Source: Paralithodes platypus (Eukaryota > Arthropoda > Malacostraca > Decapoda > Lithodidae). Taken from it: DNA of 64,000 nucleotides. Positions 8,482 to 19,287 of the stretch are shown piece by piece. Position numbers and translations under genes: made by a program. Where the stretch lies: assembly GCA_032716605.1 (NCBI GenBank), contig JAVRFV010002354.1, positions 744,001-808,000 of the forward strand, read 5' to 3'. The notes beneath the pieces were generated by a model. It saw only the letters and a list, made by a program, of their open reading frames with translations, had not been told where the DNA came from and ran no database searches. Position 1 is the stretch's first letter. Each line of letters begins with the position of its first letter.

Positions 8482-11100
8482 TTAGTTTTTTGATGGTGGG
8501 TTTGGTGGTGTTGGACGCTTCGCCGGCTGGCTGGTGTGGGCCGAAGACTGGTCCTGCCCCGGCTTATACTGGCCGCGTCCCCTCTGTCCTGAAAACCCTC
8601 TCTGTCTATGCCTGAACTGACCCAGGGGGGATTGGGAGGACTTAGGCGGAAGAAACGGCTTAGAACCCCCTGGCTGAGCTTTAGTAGGAGGCTTAGGTTT
8701 GGGGAAGTTAAATGCAGGTTTCTTAGCCTGTGCGGGACTGTGCTTCACGGCCTGTGCCATGTTAAACACTGTTCGCCATACATCAGGGGACATTAAAGAA
8801 GGAGTAAGTACTGGGGACATTACCACCTGGTTAGCAATGCGATCAGGCAGCTTGCGAACTAATGACATCCTAAGATCCTGTCGTGCTCGCACCGCCTCAA
8901 GTAAGGCTGTGCGTATGTCACCTAAGGATTGAATCGACGACTGAAGAATCAGACGCCGGGATAACTCAACTGATCTTCGAGCATCCGCGTCTGCGATTGC
9001 CTGAGTAGACCTGAGTAAAGACTTAGCCACCTGTTGAGAAACTATGTACTGTGAAAACAGGCGGAAAGCTTTTCCCCTTAGCCTAAATTCTCTGTCTAGG
9101 TGAGAAGGGGTAGGGGTAGTGAATGGTTCCTTTAGTTCACAAAGATTAATCTTAGGGGCAGCTAGAAAAGAAAATAAAGCTGACGGAACTCCGCCGGCAG
9201 AACCTACCGGCATGGAGAACCATGAATGTGTATCCTGAGGGATCTGGTGGGAAGATTTAGAAGTGAAAGTGGTTGCAAAGTTTTGAGCCTCTACCTCCCA
9301 ATCCACCCAAGGTCCTGGTCCCAACTGTCCCACCCTCAACACTGGATTAGCTGTCTCGTCTGTGACGGTCTGTAAATCTAGTTCAGGAGTAAGAGCCGAC
9401 AGAGCCTTAATATCATTAAACCCATCCAGCTTAGACCAGTCTGAAAAAAGTTTTGAAGCTGAGGCAGGGGGTAAAGCAGGCTTAGATGCATAAACAAAAT
9501 AATCCTGATGATAATAACTAGGTATAGCCTTGATATTTACGTCCAAAACATTACCCAAGGCATCCAATGCCCTTAATTTCTTTGACTTATTTCCCTGGAT
9601 AAACCACTCACGTGGTACCGGGAGTTCCCCTGACAAGGTAGGCTGGGCAAGCTCTGGCTTAGAGGGGTTCAAAGGGACCCATGACTCGTCTGGCCCATAA
9701 AGCAGGGGCATAGCTACCTTTCTAAGAGGCGCTTTGTCTAGAGGGGGTGGATTAACATCCGTAATGACCCTGACATTTGACGTAGTGAATGCCGCCGTAG
9801 CTGGCTTAGAGCTCCCTGCCGGTGACAGAGTAGGAGGGTTAGGAATCTTAGATAAATCGATTGACGTTATCAGAGGCCGTACCGCAGAACTTGTCGAGGG
9901 AGCCCCCAAGTCCATTGTGGGGTTTTCTCGTTGTTGATTAAAGAATTTAGATAGAGCATGAGTAAGTAACCCATCAATTTCTTGTGCTGTAACAAACTGG
10001 TTAGATGCAGAACTTTCAGGTGAATCAGTATTATCATGGGCGGCGTCCAGGCCTAAGCCTGACCCTTGTCCATCCCTATCTGAAATTATTGACACTTCAT
10101 CTTGTTCCTCCCGATCCTCCTGAGAAGACCCCGCCGAGGCAGGGGCACCTTGTTTCCAAGATAAGTCAGGGATAGAGGATGGGGTCGCCGCGTCCCTGTG
10201 GACATCGGCTACTGTGTGACTCGTATGAGTCGGACGTGGATGGTCAGACCCTGGCTGAGCAAACCGCCAGACACCGAGGCTCTGGCCTACGCTCTCTTGA
10301 GAGTCTGAAACATTCTCAATTATTGAATTTCCTGAACTTTCCGTTTCTAGGGTTAAAATATCAATAGGTAAATCTTGTTTAGGGACAGGCGCTTCACTAT
10401 ACTCTGAGGCTGTAACAGAAACATTTTCAGGTGTAGAGGTACGATGAGATGCACTAGACTTAGGAGAATGTCGAGAGGACTTCCTATGGGAATCCTTTTT
10501 GGAGGATTTGTGGCTACGGTGTGACCGCGAACTAGACCTAGGTTTGGAAGAATCACCACCATGACCACTGGGGGAAGCTTCAGTCTTACACTTCTTACTA
10601 GCCGGGGAAGAGGCCCGACTTGAAGACTGCTGTCTGAGAGGTGACCTTGACCTCGATCTCGCCTGCGACGATGAGGTGGCTGCCGGGGGAGTAGGCTCTC
10701 TCGGGCGTTTAGACGTATCCACAGACGATACAGAACCCTGGCTAGTCTCTGTCGGCTTAAAACCCGTTACTCTAGAGGTACGTTTAGGGGGAGGGTGCTC
10801 TGACAGCAACTTATCCCAAAGTGGGACGTTGTCACATTGAAGTGACTTATGTGCGACAATGGTAGTGTAGGCCGACATTTGTTGTCTGACCTCTCTCAAC
10901 GCTACCGCCGCGGTCTTGTCATTGTCACACAGGACTTTATTGGCTAATTGGGAGCAAAAGGAACAATTAAGTGTAACCCAGAGACCCCTTGAACGGTCTA
11001 GACATCTAACACACCTTATGCAAAGGGTATGCGCAAAAATTGGGATACCCGCGCAAGTAGGGGTAATGCACAGGGCAAAAACTGGGGCCACAGTAGCCAT
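8482..11100 (-). CDS. DIRS Gag-like protein
   Basis: First product of the DIRS element, 872 aa, presumed particle protein. The N-terminus has a Cys/His array C11, C16, H24, C27, C30, C33, C46, C49 (CIRCVRCL at its centre), a likely zinc-binding module. DIRS copy 3 keeps it with identical spacing. Residues about 130-230 are rich in Ser/Arg/Lys (SRSRSPL), then comes an acidic linker. The C-terminal half, from about 550, is the part shared with copies 2 and 3 (GPWVDWE, LGDIRTALLEAV). It ends in a basic Gly/Pro/Gln tail (GFSGQRGRGQYK) suited to RNA binding. The ATG at 11100 is the first in frame and precedes the Cys array. Gag and the RT frame are separated by about 170 bases containing the TGA at 8311. 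Confidence 0.8.
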   Translation of the reverse strand: MATVAPVFALCITPTCAGIPIFAHTLCIRCVRCLDRSRGLWVTLNCSFCSQLANKVLCDNDKTAAVALREVRQQMSAYTTIVAHKSLQCDNVPLWDKLLSEHPPPKRTSRVTGFKPTETSQGSVSSVDTSKRPREPTPPAATSSSQARSRSRSPLRQQSSSRASSPASKKCKTEASPSGHGGDSSKPRSSSRSHRSHKSSKKDSHRKSSRHSPKSSASHRTSTPENVSVTASEYSEAPVPKQDLPIDILTLETESSGNSIIENVSDSQESVGQSLGVWRFAQPGSDHPRPTHTSHTVADVHRDAATPSSIPDLSWKQGAPASAGSSQEDREEQDEVSIISDRDGQGSGLGLDAAHDNTDSPESSASNQFVTAQEIDGLLTHALSKFFNQQRENPTMDLGAPSTSSAVRPLITSIDLSKIPNPPTLSPAGSSKPATAAFTTSNVRVITDVNPPPLDKAPLRKVAMPLLYGPDESWVPLNPSKPELAQPTLSGELPVPREWFIQGNKSKKLRALDALGNVLDVNIKAIPSYYHQDYFVYASKPALPPASASKLFSDWSKLDGFNDIKALSALTPELDLQTVTDETANPVLRVGQLGPGPWVDWEVEAQNFATTFTSKSSHQIPQDTHSWFSMPVGSAGGVPSALFSFLAAPKINLCELKEPFTTPTPSHLDREFRLRGKAFRLFSQYIVSQQVAKSLLRSTQAIADADARRSVELSRRLILQSSIQSLGDIRTALLEAVRARQDLRMSLVRKLPDRIANQVVMSPVLTPSLMSPDVWRTVFNMAQAVKHSPAQAKKPAFNFPKPKPPTKAQPGGSKPFLPPKSSQSPLGQFRHRQRGFSGQRGRGQYKPGQDQSSAHTSQPAKRPTPPNPPSKN

Positions 11101-11535
11101 GACAGAGACTGGTGTGAGGAAACTACCGCCGGGTCTGTATTGGTCCGCCGGAGCTCAGCTCTGGAAAAATAAAGAAAAATTTCCAGGAATTAATGCTCAT
11201 AAGGTTAACCCAAGTGTTCGCATACAAGTGTTAATAACCCGCCGGGTAACGGGATGCAAAGACACAGCTAACACATCTCGCTACGCGGCTGGGTGTAAAG
11301 AGGCTAAACAAATCTTCTTAGCTAAAGAACATGAAGAATACCCTCTGATATAATGGTCCAGTATGGCACTTATAGTCTGTAGGAGGTGGTGACTGTCTCA
11401 AGATTCAATTTTGTAACAAAGCCCCCCTCATAAAGACGCCGGCCCTTGAAATATTTTAGTAGAATAGCTCAGGGCAGGAATATACGAGATCTGATTTTTT
11501 AACGAATTGTCCCAAACGATCGTCGTAAAAATAGA

Positions 11536-11781
11536 AGGCGGCGATACTGAAAGTATCACCCAATTAAGGTTAATCGAAAATGAATTTGTTTATAAATTCC
11601 TTAGTTCCTCCACTTAGGGGCACCCGCCGGGTGTGGGAATCGATTTGGTTAAACCTCACTGAACCTTCAATTGCCGTCAGAGTAAAGGCAGCGATACACA
11701 GAGTATCACTCAAATGGATTGGTTAACTATATGAGACCTAAGTCGTTTATCCCACCCTGCTCAGGTGCACCCGCCGGGTGA
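11536..11781 (-). repeat. Two tandem hairpin modules in the DIRS leader
   Basis: Two diverged copies (about 11536-11633 and 11680-11781). Each has GCGATAC, a 5-base loop and GTATCAC, then GGTTAA some bases later, ending in the palindromic block CACCCGCCGGGTG (11621-11632 region and 11768-11780). Spacer sequence between these blocks is not conserved, while the pairing blocks are. Confidence 0.65.
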
Positions 11782-12243
11782 GAAGTCTAAAAGTTAACCC
11801 CACAAGTTCCTGACCCAACTTCTTTGTAAAAGATCGCCGGGGAGGAACGCCTAAACAACAGCTAGGTTTTCCATGTGGTCGTCGTAAACCAGGTAGAATA
11901 AACCTATAAAAACGAGTGTTCTCAAGAACGTCGTTTCTTTATATATATCTAAATATATATGTAAGGATGGGTACAGCCATCCCGCCGGGAATTTAAAGGA
12001 GGCCTGAAACCAGGCACCCACAGAGACTCAGTCCTGGAGAGCCACAGACACCTCCCCACGCCGGGGAACCAGCCAGAGTTAAAAACCACGTGTGGCCCAA
12101 CACTGCTCATCGGTCAGGATTTTTCATGGTGAAACCGAGAAAAAACCCGCCGGAAGGCAAACCCCACCCTGAACAGACACCATCTGAACAATACGACACG
12201 AGGAGAGACACGCACGACTAACCAAGGTCACAACATAATCCGT

Positions 12244-12312
12244 GGAATTAGCCAATACACAACTAAACCAGGAAACAATTATAGTCCGAGGAATTAGCCA
12301 ATACACAACTAA
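12244..12312. repeat. 46-bp tandem duplication
   Basis: GGAATTAGCCAATACACAAC occurs at 12244 and again at 12290, each followed by TAAA. Two copies only. No function is inferred. Confidence 0.8.
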
Positions 12313-12900
12313 AACCCGGATACACATGACACAGTAGGGCATATTTATAAAATAAATAATAACACTAGACATGTGGCAAAGCTACGAGCGGCTGGCTAGG
12401 CCTAGGTAGACGGCATGAAAATAGTTGAAATATAAACACACACTGGAATATCACAACAGGAACCACCGCCAACACACCACCGAAGCGATAACTTCCCACC
12501 CCGGGAAGCCTGACACGGACCCAGAAAAAACTTCACTAAGTGAAGAAAAATACGCTGGGAACGTCAGCAAACACACAGCTTACCTCATCAGAAGGATAAA
12601 AGGCAGCAATAATTAACGCGTAATGAAAGCCGCCTGCATCACCAACTAACACAACTGTGAAAAGTTCACGTGTCCACAACAGGACCACGAGGGTACATCC
12701 GAAATAGATGCCCCATACACACGACCCAAAATACACTGCACTGCGGGCAACCAGCCCAGGACACTCCTGCTACGCCTATCCTAACCTTACTCGATACATC
12801 CTAGAGTAAACAAATGAGAAAAAACTCACTAGGGACGCAACGAATGCGGAACCAGCGGAGCCTGAAAGGTACGTCCGGGCAGGCTGAGCGCAGAGCAAAG

Positions 12901-13204
12901 AAGGAGGAATGACGCCTGATTCAGCGTCTGGTCAGAAATCCACACAAGTACATCCACGATATGATGGAAAGCTTATTGGATAGTTATTCTTATTTTCTTT
13001 TTGTTTTTATTTTTTACGAAGTTTTTTCGTAGTGAGAACCCAATTCATAATGACTGAAGCCATGAGTGAGGTCGCGTGCGCTCATGATGAAGGCTCCTCA
13101 GTTTTTAAATGCTCTGCGCGGTAGATTCAAACTACGGCGGATTAGTGTTTGAAGAGGATGCCTTATGTAATAGGCATGTTCGTCAATGATGGAGGGGCCA
13201 CTAA
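12901..13204 (-). repeat. DIRS copy 1 inverted terminal repeat, 5' side
   Basis: Mirror copy of 4569-4861. Its outermost 37 bases (13168-13204) are also complementary to the second half of the internal complementary region at 5004-5040. It would hold the promoter in element sense, but I see no clear TATA box. Confidence 0.88.
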
Positions 13205-14606
13205 TAAATATTCTTCTGACTGATGTGAACTTTCTCTACTACCTTACATTCTTATTTCCTCTTTTCCCTACCCTTTTTAACTTCCATGGTCCCGTTGGTG
13301 CAGAGCTAGTCAGCCAACGTATTATCGCTTGAGTTCTCACGAGATACATGCCTATTAGATAGCCTATTTTGGAAAGGTTAACTTAGAATAGGATTGATTT
13401 ATGTTTGTTGCACTTGTATATGCATTTCCCTGTGTGTTATTATTATTATTCCTGTTTTCTGCTAGTCTAGGTAATGCTAGACTGGGGTAAGGCTTTTCTG
13501 TGTTACGAGTTGTTGTTTGATGCAGTGGTTAAGCGATAAACCTGCATACTCGTTTCGGTTCAGTGAAGCCTAGGTTGTCTTCGCGGCTGACTGTGTTGAG
13601 TTAATAATTTACAGTGCGTGAGGGCAAGAGCCTAACCACCCTGTATTTTATTAACAGTTTGTTTTTACTTTGTCAAGGAGCCGGGAGAAAACCAGATACA
13701 AGGGATCTGGATTTCTCAAAGTGCACTTGTTAGTGTTAACGTAATACTTTAAACAGTTTTGAGGACTTCGCTAGGCTACGAGCCGTTATTGCTCAGTCAC
13801 TGCTACCTTTTGCCCACAGTACCCCAGCTAGACTTTACTCGATTAGTAGATACAGAATAGTATTGAGGCTTTCCTTATGTATGATATTGTTTATGCACTA
13901 TTGATTTCATGTGTTGCACGCTTGGCTACTTTAGTGATTAGTGGCCCACGAGCACAATCCGAGTAGGCTATTGCCGTTGCATTTACGGAGTACTTCTTTT
14001 TAATGTTTGCCATTTACTATTGCATATTCTTTTAATTATTCTTCTGCCAATTTAAACCTTTAATAGTATTTAATTGCCAGTGTTTTTGCTTATTGAATTG
14101 CTGTTCAAAATCCGATACGTACTTCTTACGAGCATCCGAGAAGCATCTAACTTTTTCAGAAGATTCCTTGCTCGATGCTTAAGGACTATTAATTAACGTA
14201 ATGTAATAGTGCCGATCCGAAGTAGAGGGTGGAGGACTTCTTAAGTTCATAGTCAAGGGTGGATTACTTCGGCTTCGGCCAACACTATTCTTTGGTGTTG
14301 TTGTTTCTTACTTCATTGTTTGATTGTTGACCAGACTAGATAATTCCTGTCTCTTTATTAGTCTGTTGTTGAACACTAGTACCGAGTTCTTGTATACCCC
14401 GTTATAGCAGATTGAACTCTGGAGGGTATTGGTGTTTTTTGTTCGGCTGGCAGTACTCAGGGGTTGGGATCGTGTGTTTCCGTTGTGGCAGCGAGCCGTA
14501 CTCGAGTCCTGATTGAGAGCCCTTGTGTACCCGAGTGCCAGGTCGTAACACCACCCCTTCGGGGATCACGGCGTCAGGCAATAGATAGATAGAACGAACT
14601 ATAATT
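13205..14606. other. Non-coding flank before the BEL/Pao gag
   Basis: About 1.4 kb without a recognisable gene. A BEL 5' LTR should lie here, but I cannot match it to the sequence after the 3' polypurine run (19331 onward), so an intact LTR pair is not supported. The last 200 bases could be leader. Confidence 0.5.
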
Positions 14607-15585
14607 ATGTCTATCACAGTCTTGAAAAACCAGAGAGGGGGTTTGAGGGGTCTCATTACTAGGCTAACGTCCAATTTGGAAGACTTTGTGGCTAGTGCAA
14701 CTCCTGAACAGCTAGAGGCTAGGTTAGAGTACCTACAAACTACCTATGATCGTATAGTTACCCTGAATGAAAGTATAGTATCAGGGTTAGAGGGTGAATC
14801 AGATATTCATGCGGAGTATGAACAGCGCGCTGTCCATGATCTTGCCAATTAGAGGCAATACAATTACTGCGAAGAGCGATAAAGAAGACAGAAATAAACC
14901 TGACTAGCAACGCTGCCAAACAAACAGATCCCCGCCGTGAAGTCAATTTGCCCAAATTAAATTTACCGAAGTTCAGGGGAAACTTGACAGAGTGGTTAGC
15001 ATTTTGGGACGTCTTTAAATCAACAGTGCATGATTCAAAACTTGACAATGTACGAAAGTTCCATTATATTAAAGGCCAACTAGAGGATGAAGCTTTACAT
15101 TTGGTAGAAGGTTTTCCATCGTAGGTGAAAATTATGAAAGTGTTGTGAGATTATTACAGGCGACGTATGGAGACACTGACCAGCTCAAGGTAACCCACGT
15201 GAACGCCCTGTTGAACCTAGCACAGCCTAGGTACAGGGTCAATGAACTGACAAAGTTCAGGGCAGATATGGAGTGTCACACAAGGTCATTAGATGCGTTG
15301 GGGGTAACCTCAAAAGAAATGCTAGTCATAATCTTAAGACAGAAATTACCTCTAGCTATTCTAGATAAAGTTCGTACTTTTGATTTGGAAGAGTTCAAAG
15401 AGTCATTTAGCAAGGAGATTAGCAATTACATACAATTGAACAATGGTAGGATGGTGGGTGGGTCAGAAGGGACAACAGCAAGGGGTTCAATTAATATGAT
15501 GGTAGGTTCTAAAGGGAAGGTTGAAGAGTCACGCAAGAAACCACAAATGTCATGTAGGCTATGCAACAATCCCAAGCATAAATAG
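14607..15585 (+). pseudogene. BEL/Pao Gag (DUF1759-like), broken
   Basis: The N-terminal coiled segment MSITVLKNQRG...LTSNLEDF is followed in another frame by the family signature LPKLNLPKFRGNLTEWLAF (about 14950-15010), then by a matrix/capsid-like region (15145 on) and the first zinc knuckle (CRLC...H). Lesions: frameshifts near 14850 and 15122 and an in-frame TAG at 15583-15585 between His and the last Cys of the knuckle. The protein would package element RNA. Confidence 0.7.
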
Positions 15586-16740
15586 CTAAGCTGTACCAAA
15601 TATCAAACCAATGAAGCCAAATTAGCTCAAGCAAGGAAGCTAAAATTGTGCAAGGGTTGTCTAAGTAAGGACCATGGTATGCAGGGTAAATGTACTGCTT
15701 CCTATTTGAGGCCCTGTTGCAACTGTGAGGGTCATCACTTTGACAAGTTATGCCCCACAGGTAGTCTAGTCAAGGAGGAAAAAGTAGGGGGTACTGCAAC
15801 ACTAGTGCTAGGCAGTAGGAAGGACACCACCATTTGTGCCACAATCAAGATACCCATAGAGGGTTATGGCAGGACACAAGTCTGTCGGCTACTCCTAGAC
15901 CAAGGCTCACAACAATCCTTTATAAAGAGATCGGTGCTGGACGGTCTAAAACACCGTGTAGTAGGTAGTGAGACCCTTAGGTTGCAAGGTTTTACAGGAG
16001 TGACCGACAGTAGAGACTACGAAGTTGTTGAAGTTGCTTACATCTACTGTAAGAAGAAACACTTCTTACAGTGTGTAGTGGTAGATGAACTCCCAGACTA
16101 TCAATCTGTAGGAATTAACAAAGTAGAGCATGCACTTTGTAGGAAAGGTATTTACCTGTCTGATCCCGTAGGTGCCTTGAAGGAGGTGCATATACTGTTA
16201 GGAGCAGATTATTATTATGATGTAGTACACCCTGGTTTTAAAAGAGAGAGTGGAGTGATCTTGATCCCCACTAAGTTTGGCTACTGCATGAGCGGTACAG
16301 TCCAAACTACCCAGTCAAATGTTCTGGTTGACACGGTATCCGTGTTGAGGATGAGCACGACCGCGGCAGAAGAGTTCACTGAATATGATACTCACATTGA
16401 GGACCCAAAGTTAGCTGCCGAGTTTAATCTAGAAAGACTGTGGAAACTAGACCACATAGGAATTCAACCTGTGGAGAATGACCAGGAATCAAATTTCGCG
16501 ATCGAGAAGTTCTCGGAATCTGTGCGTTATTTGACCACGGAAAAGCAATACGAAGTTTGTCTACCCTGGAAACATGATAATATCAGTTTACCCACTAATT
16601 TTGGTTTAGCGTTGGGTAGGTTACGCGCCTTGCAGCGTAAACTAACCCAAGAACCTAGCACCTCCAAGGCTTATGACGAGGTTTTTAATAATTATCTCTG
16701 TGTTATTATTCTGTGTTGCTTCGGGATGGTCTCATAATAG
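15586..16740 (+). pseudogene. BEL/Pao zinc knuckles, aspartic protease and RT N-terminus
   Basis: It continues in the same frame after the TAG. Two Cys/His knuckles (CKGCLSKDH..., CCNCEGHH) lead into a retropepsin-like domain (DUF1758) with LLLDQGSQQSFI, where the usual D-S/T-G is D-Q-G, and the second protease element LLGADYYYDV. The N-terminal RT linker follows (LERLWKLDHIGI). It stops near 16695: the next recognisable residues belong after the RT palm, so the polymerase core with its YxDD motif is deleted. This copy cannot reverse transcribe. Confidence 0.75.
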
Positions 16741-18263
16741 ATGGGGTAGCTTCTGATAACCAAGAATATGCCAGAATCTTGGGGATGATATGGCAACCAG
16801 GGAAAGACATACTGATGTACCGGAACAAAGATTATACTGAACAGGCAGGGACGCACACAAAACGTAGTCTGTTGAGTAAGGTCGCGCAATTTTTTGATCC
16901 ATTAGGCTTAGCATTACCTGTTACCATCAGAGCTAGGATTCTAATCCAGGAAATATGGAGACGCAACGTGGGGTGTGACGAAATTTTACCCGATGATCTT
17001 AGTGAACAGGGTAGGTCCTTACTAGAAGATTATAACACCCTATGTACATTAGAGTTACCGTGCCAAGTGGCCGCATTTGGACCCATGTCTTTACATGCAT
17101 TCTGTGATGCGAGTGCTACAGCGTATGGAGTAGCTATTTATTGTGTTACCTCGTTTGGGATTAATTTACTCACCGCCCGGGCTAAGGTTGCACCGGTAAA
17201 GGGGGTCACGATTCCCAAATTGGAACTAACTGCCATGCTGCTATTGGGACGTTTGGTTAATCATGTACGCATTTCATACGATAAGGAACTGCAACTAAGG
17301 GCGGTACACGTATGGTGCGATAGCCAAATTGCACTAAGCTGGGTGCATAGTCAAAGGACATTGCCCGTCTATGTGCGCAATAGGGTGGATGAAATACGAT
17401 CCCTACTACCAAACGCCTTCTATCATTATGTACCAACCAAAGACAACCCCAGTGACCTAATAAGTAGGGGAGTAACGGCGTCCAAACTGATTAAGTCCGA
17501 CCTGTGGTGGCAAGGCCCAAAATGTCTGCTCTACGAAGGGGATTGGGCTATATGGAATGCCGAGGTTGAGTTAGCTTTGCCATTAGAAACGGTAACAGCT
17601 GTCATTCAACCGACATCAACACCGAATCCTATGTTAGTGTGGGTAAGGATCGGTGGGTACAATAAATTAGTCAGGGTCGTAGCTTGGGTGTTGCGTTATA
17701 TCACCAACATAAAGGCCAGGCTACAAGGACGACTCTGCAATCTGGGTCAAACCTTAAATGCAGTAGAAATAAAAGCAGCTGAGGTAACACTAATTAGATG
17801 GGTTCAAAGGGAATCCTTCAGTCAGGAATTAGAATCCATAAGAAGTTCAGGTAAGAATAAAATGCCTAACATTGTGCATCAACTAAGGTTACACCTGAAG
17901 AATGACTTAATTAGATGTGAGGGACGTCTAAAGTGGTCAGGTGTAGACGACTGTGCCAACAATCCTATCCTGATGCCTGCAACACACCATGTCACCAATC
18001 TACTGGTACAACGCACACACGAGGAAGTAATGCACTACGGGGTCCACCACGTTATTTCTAAATTGCGTCTCAACTGGTGGATACCCAGAGTTCGGCAGGT
18101 AGTTCGATTAGTAGTCAAAAGATGTGTGGTGTGCCGTAGACTAAAAGGAAGACCTTTTACGACTGGACCTGCTCCACCCTTGCCAGAGTGCCACGTTAAT
18201 CATCTAGAACCCTTCAGAGTTACAGGAGTTACAGAGTTACTATACCGGCGCACTGAGAACTAG
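16713..18263 (+). pseudogene. BEL/Pao RNase H and integrase zinc domain (peptidase A17 region)
   Basis: The frame resumes just after the missing RT core with the Pao signature ILGMIWQPGKD, then LSKVAQFFDPLGL, RNase H (HAFCDASATAYG, PKLELTAMLL, WCDSQIAL) and the integrase HHCC-type finger near 18035-18150 (ISKLRLNWW, CVVCRRLKG). It ends by frameshift near 18235 at the integrase core, where the first catalytic Asp would be expected but the residues read Gln-Ser-Tyr-Tyr in the continuing frame. Confidence 0.75.
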
Positions 18264-19287
18264 GGAACTGGACAAGGTTTATGTGTTGCTATTTACTTGT
18301 GCCACTTCACGTGCAATACATTTAGAACTCAGTGACAATATGTCTTGTGAAGAGTTTATGCTGGCATTCAGGAGATTTTGTGCACGTCGTTCCTTCCCTC
18401 ATTTGATTCTTAGCGATAATGCTCCCACTTTTTTTCAAGCTTCCAGGTACATGATAGATATGAGCGACGATCCAACGGTTGTTGCTTACTTGGGAGAGCG
18501 AAGGTGCGAGTGGAAGTTTATACCAGTCAAAGCGCCGTGGTTTGGTGGAATGTGGGAACGGTGTGTAGGCATCGTGAAGTCAGGCTTACGGGCGGTTGCA
18601 GGACGCGCCTTGTTAAAAAGGAGCGAACTAGTAACTGTGCTCACTGAAGTCGAGGCGGTTGTTAACGATCATCCTCTCACTTACGTATATACCGACCTGC
18701 ATGAACCACTGCCACTAACACCAGCGCATTTGCTCTACGGCAAGCTAATGACTGCCTTTCCTACTGATCTGCAGTCACAGGCAGAATTAGAGGACCCTTC
18801 GATGTTCACCGAGGCTGCGGTGTCACGACGTTACCAGTATATTTCTAGGGTTATAGGTGATTTAAAAAAGAGATGGATGAATGACTACTTATTGGCACTA
18901 CGTGAGAGGGCAACTAAGACTGCTGGTCAACCATCAGCACCCTCTGTAGGCGAGATAGTGTTCATCCATGATGATAGTCCTAGACTGTACTGGAAGTTGG
19001 GCCGCGTAGTGAAGGTGTACGAGGGCGAAGGCTCGGTAGGGCGAGTAGCGCTGCTCAAGACAGCTACTGGGACTACTGTTCGTCCGGTCGCACGACTGTA
19101 CGCTATGGAGCTTGGCTCTTCTACACAAGAAGAAGCTCCACCTGATGATGCTGGATCCGAGGAGGCTGCCTTAGCCGATCCACCACAACCCGTTGGGGAT
19201 CCGCCTCGGATCGGGACTAGACCCAGATGCGCAGCTCGTGGCGCCGTTGATATGTGGCGCCACAAGATTGCTTCTGGGCAACTCTAG
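18240..19287 (+). pseudogene. BEL/Pao integrase core and C-terminal domain
   Basis: Retroviral-type integrase: VLLFTCATSRAIHLEL, second Asp in LILSDNAPTF, Glu in PWFGGMWERCVG, then the DUF5641-like C-terminal domain (GEIVFIHDDSPRLYWKLGRV). This stretch is open from about 18255 to its stop, but the first Asp appears lost with the upstream frameshift, so integration activity is unlikely. Confidence 0.78.

Larger units (their letters stand above)
11101..12900 (-). other. DIRS copy 1 leader
   Basis: About 1.8 kb between the 5' inverted repeat and gag. No frame is convincing. It carries at least nine CGCCGG-type sites (for example 11126, 11145, 11238, 11622, 11768, 11981, 12146), the paired hairpin modules described separately and a short duplication at 12244-12312. 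A region this long and structured may hold packaging or translation signals. Confidence 0.6.
4513..13204 (-). mobile_element. DIRS copy 1, near-complete tyrosine-recombinase retroelement
   Basis: Order in element sense (minus): inverted terminal repeat (12901-13204), leader, gag, RT/RNase H, tyrosine recombinase, 3' UTR, internal complementary region (4936-5040), inverted terminal repeat (4513-4861). This is the DIRS layout: no LTRs, no integrase, and insertion by a tyrosine recombinase through a circular intermediate. The repeats differ at only two of about 285 bases apart from the outermost few. All three frames are open, so insertion was probably recent. The one visible problem is the RT start (see that entry). 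No target duplication is seen, as expected for DIRS. Confidence 0.88.

Noticed and set aside
13205..14560. BEL/Pao 5' LTR
   Set aside because: I looked for the sequence that follows the 3' polypurine run and found no second copy here.
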